DNA from: Alcaligenaceae bacterium
GTDB lineage: Bacteria; Pseudomonadota; Gammaproteobacteria; Burkholderiales; Burkholderiaceae_B
Assembly: GCA_947380655.1 (NCBI GenBank)
Contig: CANCRX010000110.1
Span: forward strand, 1-9,902
Direction of reading: 5' to 3'
DNA: 9,902 nucleotides
Shown: piece by piece, positions 6,345-9,902 of the stretch
Position numbering within the stretch: position 1 is the stretch's first letter
How the letters are laid out: each line of letters opens with the position of its first letter
The notes under the pieces: generated by a model
What the model saw: only the letters and a program-made list of their open reading frames with translations
Told to the model about the DNA's origin: nothing
Databases searched by the model: none
Made by a program: the position numbers and the translations under genes

Positions 6345-6875
6345 ATGAAAAACATAGAATTTACAAATGCACATGATCCGCATTGGTCTAGCAGTGCTTC
6401 AGCAATGACTCGTGATTATTTTTACTGGATGAACGATCAAATTGAGAAAACCTGTATGTTCTCAATTAGTGATGTTGTTGGCATGCCCTTAGATTCATAC
6501 GTTACGACTGCCGCCAATTACATCTGTCCTCAGGATCAGGCTGAAGCGAAGTTTTATCTTTTAGTACAGGATAAGAATCCAGTTGCAATGGGAGGTTTGA
6601 GGCAGTTGCCTTGTGGCGATGCTGAAGTCGTCCGCATTTATACAAAACCGGAACATCGTGGGCATGGTTACGGCAGGATGATGCTTCAAAGACTGATCTC
6701 TGACGCACGCACAAGCGGATTTAAAAAACTAAACCTAGATACCGGGATTTTTATGAAAGATGCACAAAAAATGTATCAATCACATGGCTTTATTGAATGT
6801 AAGGCTTATGAAGGTGCCGAGCCTCCGGCCCGACTTGTACCCTACTGGCTTTTTATGGAGCTTGATCTTAGTTAG
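6345..6875 (+). CDS. GNAT-family N-acetyltransferase
   Basis: A 176-residue cytosolic acetyltransferase. The acetyl-CoA binding motif is H-R-G-H-G-Y-G (104-110), after the strand A-E-V-V-R-I-Y-T (93-100). Motif B contains L-D-T-G (131-134) and A-Q-K-M-Y-Q-S-H-G-F (140-149), with Tyr144 at the usual general-acid place. An unusually long N-terminal part (1-70), with Trp14 and Phe26-Tyr27-Trp28, precedes the core and may shape the substrate site. I start it at ATG 6345; a TTG at 6342 is in frame but less likely. The gap to the pyrophosphatase stop is only 19 bases without a terminator, so translation of the two is probably linked on one mRNA. The 44 bases to the convergent permease gene hold no evident hairpin. 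Substrate unknown. Confidence 0.85.
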   Translation: MKNIEFTNAHDPHWSSSASAMTRDYFYWMNDQIEKTCMFSISDVVGMPLDSYVTTAANYICPQDQAEAKFYLLVQDKNPVAMGGLRQLPCGDAEVVRIYTKPEHRGHGYGRMMLQRLISDARTSGFKKLNLDTGIFMKDAQKMYQSHGFIECKAYEGAEPPARLVPYWLFMELDLS

Positions 6876-6919
6876 ATAAGCCCTGGCAAATTTTCTATTA
6901 AATGTTACCTACGACCCAG

Positions 6920-8305
6920 TCATTTGAGGTCAGATACTGCTCGGATGTTCAGCATCATAGGAATAAATCCGATTAGCAATCCTCCAATGCCTATGATGTT
7001 GGTTAACAGATCGAACGATACCGCGCTAATAATCGCGATAAAAACCATAAATGACGCGCTGAGTAATGGCCACCAAATATGTGTCAAAGATGTTTTCAAA
7101 GGACCGTTCCATCGCGAACGGTAATACCAGGCACAGGCAAAACCAGCCAAACTCATATAGAAACAAATTTGAAAGCCAATCGCTGAAACTGACTTATCCA
7201 GAATGTCTTTAACGGTTGGTAAATAAGAAGATCCAAACAGCAGAATTACACCAAGCAGCCATATCACTAAGGTCGCAATCCACGGTGTTTGCCAGGTAGG
7301 GTGAATTTTTGAGTACCGGGGGTGCAAAGCACGGTCACGTGACATCGCGAAGAGTGTTCGGCTGAACTGCAGGATTTGTGTTTCTATCGTCCCGATTGTC
7401 GACAAAATGGTAGAGAGTACGGCTAAGTAACTCCACGGTTGCGGGAAGAGTTTATCCGCAATCGCATACAGCACGTTCGTATTGGCTTGGGCAATTTCTT
7501 CATCGGTCAACACAATCAGAACAACAATGACGATGATGACATAGAAGAGCAATAAATTAACCATTGACCAAAAAGCACCCTTGCTTGAGGACGAGGGGGT
7601 ACCTCCTCTGGTTTCCTCGCCCAGATTCATCGTTACGTCCCAACCCCAGTAAAAAAAGATCGCGGTTAAAGCGCCAGTTGCGAAGGTCTCAACGGTAAAA
7701 GATAAAGGTGATATCCAACTAATAGAAGGTACGTGCGCGGGTTTCGATCCGTACTCAATAAAAGCACCAATAATTAATGCCAGCACAATCATTAACTCGA
7801 TCGCCGTCAAAATAAACTGTGCATAACTGGCGTGCTTGATGCCTTTGCTCACAACGATTGTCACAAGGGTGAGCCACAACGCAGCAATGCAAGTCACCCA
7901 ATCTGTATCCTCAATTTTGCTTGCATCGATCCAGCCTAGGATGGAAAAAACTTTTAACGTCGAGGTCGCCGCAGGGATTGTCGCTGAAACCATAAAAATG
8001 ACTGACGCCACAAGCAAACCCCAGCCGGCAAAAAATCCCCATCGGGGACCGAATACCATTCCCACCCAAGTATACGTAGCGCCAGCATTGGGTGCCATTT
8101 TGTTTAAATTAATAAAGGTAAACAAAATTCCGAACATAATCAGACCGCAGTAAAGAACACTACCGACCGATAGCACGCCTACGGACGCAACAATCACAGC
8201 GGTTGTGACAGCCACACTAAAGGCTGGAGCTGAACCTGCGATACCCATTACCGTAGAGGCAAAGGTACCGAGCGAGCCTGTTGCCAATCCACTTTTTTGT
8301 GACAT
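6920..8305 (-). CDS. APC-superfamily amino acid permease
   Basis: A 461-residue inner-membrane transporter with about 12 hydrophobic segments, normal for the amino acid-polyamine-organocation superfamily. The unwound part of helix 1 carries G-I-A-G-S-A-P (21-27), the usual place for binding the substrate's amino and carboxyl groups. A-P-N-A-G-A-T-Y-T-W-V (71-81) with F-G-P-R-W-G-F-F-A-G-W (85-95) is the classic APC signature between helices 2 and 3. F-Y-W-G-W-D (218-223) with N-L-G-E-E-T (227-232) marks helix 6, and S-R-x-L-F-A-M-S-R-D (315-324) the loop after helix 8. It probably imports an amino acid or amine by cation symport or exchange, but the substrate cannot be read. The start at 8305 has AGGT 5-6 bases upstream. 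It is divergent from the esterase gene at 8512. No biosynthetic or catabolic partner gene lies next to it. Confidence 0.88.
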   Translation of the reverse strand: MSQKSGLATGSLGTFASTVMGIAGSAPAFSVAVTTAVIVASVGVLSVGSVLYCGLIMFGILFTFINLNKMAPNAGATYTWVGMVFGPRWGFFAGWGLLVASVIFMVSATIPAATSTLKVFSILGWIDASKIEDTDWVTCIAALWLTLVTIVVSKGIKHASYAQFILTAIELMIVLALIIGAFIEYGSKPAHVPSISWISPLSFTVETFATGALTAIFFYWGWDVTMNLGEETRGGTPSSSSKGAFWSMVNLLLFYVIIVIVVLIVLTDEEIAQANTNVLYAIADKLFPQPWSYLAVLSTILSTIGTIETQILQFSRTLFAMSRDRALHPRYSKIHPTWQTPWIATLVIWLLGVILLFGSSYLPTVKDILDKSVSAIGFQICFYMSLAGFACAWYYRSRWNGPLKTSLTHIWWPLLSASFMVFIAIISAVSFDLLTNIIGIGGLLIGFIPMMLNIRAVSDLK

Positions 8306-8375
8306 GTTTTACCTAAGTGATTAAATTCAAAATAAAACTGTTTTTTGAAAGAGATACTGACGTCTAAAGTCGTAG

Positions 8376-8403
8376 CTTATAACAGTGGCGATACAATTGA
8401 TAA
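8376..8403 (-). promoter_or_regulatory. Candidate promoter of the APC permease gene
   Basis: On the minus strand, TTATCA (8398-8403, 4 of 6) is followed after 16 bases by TATAAG (8376-8381, 5 of 6), preceded by TG-n, an extended -10. The resulting leader to the ATG at 8305 would be about 65 bases. Confidence 0.45.
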
Positions 8404-8408
8404 ATTGA

Positions 8409-8454
8409 TTAAAAAATTAATTAAGCACTAATAAATTTAAAAAATTAATTTTTT
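8409..8454. repeat. AT-rich repeat pair with a 16-bp palindrome in the divergent promoter region
   Basis: AAAAAATTAATT occurs at 8411-8422 and again at 8439-8450, start to start 28 bases apart. The second copy extends into the perfect palindrome AAAAAATTAATTTTTT (8439-8454). The pair lies between the two divergent promoters, and the palindrome's end overlaps the -35 of the esterase promoter. It could be a binding site for a regulator or H-NS-like protein, or simply bent AT-rich DNA. Confidence 0.4.
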
Positions 8455-8481
8455 GTCTATTCATATGAGTAAAACTATAAA
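8453..8481 (+). promoter_or_regulatory. Candidate sigma70 promoter of the exported esterase gene
   Basis: TTGTCT (8453-8458, 4 of 6) is separated by an ideal 17 bases from TATAAA (8476-8481, 5 of 6). Transcription would begin near 8488 and give a leader of about 24 bases, with GGGG (8500-8503) as a ribosome binding site 8 bases before ATG 8512. A TTG at 8488, in frame but at the predicted transcription start, is therefore not the start codon. Confidence 0.5.
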
Positions 8482-8511
8482 AACTATTTGAGACAACCTG
8501 GGGCTCTAAGA

Positions 8512-9558
8512 ATGAAACTAATTCAACAGATTGCTATGACATTGCTCGCAATGATTCCTGCTCACGCAGGAATCACCCAAACACTTTCACCAAGAGAGGT
8601 TCCTGCTAAAGCTATCCCAGTCCCAGGCACAGTCAGTCCTGAAATTCAAAAACAGATCGCAGCGCCTTTGACGCCTACATGGAATGTCATACCTACAACC
8701 GCAGACGGATGGCGCGAACAAGTTGCCGCAGGAGCGTTAGCTGCAGAGAAAGGAATCCCGGCATTACTAAAAAAACTTAACGTTCGGGTGGAACCAACTG
8801 TAATCGATGGCGTAAAGGCTTTCATCATTACCCCTGAGACAATTGCTGAAGAAAATAAAAACAGATTGCTCATACATGTTCATGGAGGTTGCTTTGTGAG
8901 CTCTCCTGGACTGTCTGGCACAGTAGAAGGCATCTATATGGCGGGGCTTGAGCACGTCAAAGTAATTTCTGTTGATTATCGTATGCCACCTGACCATCCT
9001 TACCCGGCCGCACTGGATGACGCGATGACAGTATGGAGTGCGACGGCAAAAACCCACGACCCTAAAAAAATGGCTATTTTCGGCTCTTCTGCAGGGGGGA
9101 ATTTGACGCTCGCCATGGTGCTTAGAGCAAAGAGAGACAAACTACCTCTGCCTGCAGCGATTGCCCCGGGGACACCCATGTCGGACTTAACTGGAACGGG
9201 CGATTCATTTCAAACCAACAGCATGCTGGATAACGTTTTAGTCGCTTCGGGTGCCAGCTGTGATCAACGCGCTGCACTCTACACCAATGGACACGATCTT
9301 AAAGACCCCATGCTATCGCCTGTCTATGGAGATTTGTCTGGTTTCCCTCCTACCATTCTCACTACAGGCACAAGAGATTTGCTGTTAAGCAATACCGTTC
9401 GTGTGCACAGGAAATTGCGCAACGCTGGAGTACCCTCGACACTGCAAGTCTTTGAAGGTCAATCCCATGCTCAGTATTACAGGGATATTAATGCGCCTGA
9501 AACGAAAGAAGCTTTCGATGAGATCGGAATGTTTTTTAATCAATATTTGGCGCGATAA
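8512..9558 (+). CDS. Exported alpha/beta hydrolase, hormone-sensitive-lipase (HSL) type esterase
   Basis: A 348-residue protein (from ATG 8512) with a signal peptide of about 19 residues ending in A-H-A before Gly20. It belongs to the HSL-like esterases. The oxyanion motif is H-G-G-C-F (124-128), where Cys127 replaces the usual Gly or Ala. V-D-Y-R-M-P-P-D-H-P-Y-P-A-A-L-D-D (154-170) is the classic block after it. The nucleophile elbow is G-S-S-A-G-G (191-196, Ser193), and Asp289 (G-T-R-D) and His319 (G-Q-S-H) complete the triad. Such enzymes cleave short-chain acyl esters or lactones; the substrate is unknown. The N-terminal 100 residues act as cap and linker. It is of a different family from the lipase-like enzyme at 3332, so the two are not duplicates. 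It is transcribed away from the APC permease. The next gene starts 143 bases downstream, with no clear terminator between. Confidence 0.88.
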   Translation: MKLIQQIAMTLLAMIPAHAGITQTLSPREVPAKAIPVPGTVSPEIQKQIAAPLTPTWNVIPTTADGWREQVAAGALAAEKGIPALLKKLNVRVEPTVIDGVKAFIITPETIAEENKNRLLIHVHGGCFVSSPGLSGTVEGIYMAGLEHVKVISVDYRMPPDHPYPAALDDAMTVWSATAKTHDPKKMAIFGSSAGGNLTLAMVLRAKRDKLPLPAAIAPGTPMSDLTGTGDSFQTNSMLDNVLVASGASCDQRAALYTNGHDLKDPMLSPVYGDLSGFPPTILTTGTRDLLLSNTVRVHRKLRNAGVPSTLQVFEGQSHAQYYRDINAPETKEAFDEIGMFFNQYLAR

Positions 9559-9701
9559 ATCTAAATAATTAGTTTTCATTCGTTATAAACTTAGTCGCTA
9601 CGTGCTCTGGTCTTTAACGACATCGTACTCGCCTCAGACGTAACATTTGAAAATCCGGATAATCCTAATCTCAGACAACAATTATTCACTCTGAATAAAT
9701 T

Positions 9702-9902
9702 ATGAAAATTCTTAAAAATATTTTTTTTATTATCGGGTTTGTTTTTAGCATTACATCATTCGCACAAAACATCCCTGAACTCCCAAAGCACTGGAAAGGT
9801 ATTTCTACCGGAACTTCTGTTGGCGTGACGATTGGGCACAATCCAAACAACCCATCTTCACCAGACAAAGGTAAACAAGGCAGTGAGTTCAATACATTCG
9901 AA
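9702..9902 (+). CDS. Small exported protein of unknown function (family member 4), cut by the right window edge
   Basis: The first 67 codons of an open frame that runs off the window. It has a signal peptide (1-21, cleavage after SFA before Gln) and then N-I-P-E-L-P-K-H-W-K-G (Trp31), closely parallel to the protein at 1301 (V-P-Q-L-A-K-E-W-I-G). A Gly/His/Asn-rich stretch with G-H-N-P-N-N (45-50) recalls H-x-P-N-N in the protein at 2783-3196. The core and the two expected C-terminal cysteines lie outside the window. No clear Shine-Dalgarno precedes the ATG at 9702, and the preceding 143 bases show no strong promoter. Function unknown. Confidence 0.68.
   Translation, partial: MKILKNIFFIIGFVFSITSFAQNIPELPKHWKGISTGTSVGVTIGHNPNNPSSPDKGKQGSEFNTFE

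Overview
The window looks like accessory chromosome of a Gram-negative bacterium, most likely a betaproteobacterium of the Burkholderiales (Oxalobacteraceae-like). The pointers are a lipid A late acyltransferase of LpxL/HtrB type with the C-terminal QYLWGYNRYR motif, the start of an IS30-family transposase, and many exported proteins with ordinary Gram-negative signal peptides. The taxonomic placement is inference. Coding density is high: there is no gene-free stretch above about 210 bases, and no tRNA, rRNA or CRISPR array was seen.

Layout: (1) 1-~147, the outer end of an IS30-type element, with the first 16 codons of its transposase running off the left edge on the minus strand. (2) 249-1136, an LpxL-like acyltransferase. 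(3) 1301-3196, three small exported proteins (1301-1756 plus; 2258-2686 and 2783-3196 minus) around a MAPEG-type membrane protein (1797-2195). (4) 3332-4639, an exported secretory-lipase-like alpha/beta hydrolase. (5) 4706-5194 minus, a GNAT acetyltransferase. (6) 5306-6875 plus, a family II (DHH) inorganic pyrophosphatase with an N-terminal signal peptide, followed 19 bases later by a second GNAT. (7) 6920-8305 minus, an APC-type amino acid permease, separated by an AT-rich divergent promoter region from (8) 8512-9558 plus, an exported hormone-sensitive-lipase-type esterase. (9) 9702-9902 plus, the start of a fourth small exported protein, cut by the window edge.

Two things stand out. First, four small proteins share one plan: signal peptide, a conserved Trp soon after the cleavage site (GTW in two), a Gly/His/Asn-rich segment, a beta-strand-like core and, in the three complete ones, two C-terminal cysteines. 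They look like diverged paralogues of one uncharacterised, possibly calycin-like, exported family. Second, the pyrophosphatase keeps its family active-site motifs but carries a clear signal peptide, unlike the normally cytosolic family.

No single pathway joins the genes. The common theme is the cell envelope and outside: lipid A acylation, two exported esterases, an exported pyrophosphatase, small exported proteins and a transporter. A functional link between them is conjecture.
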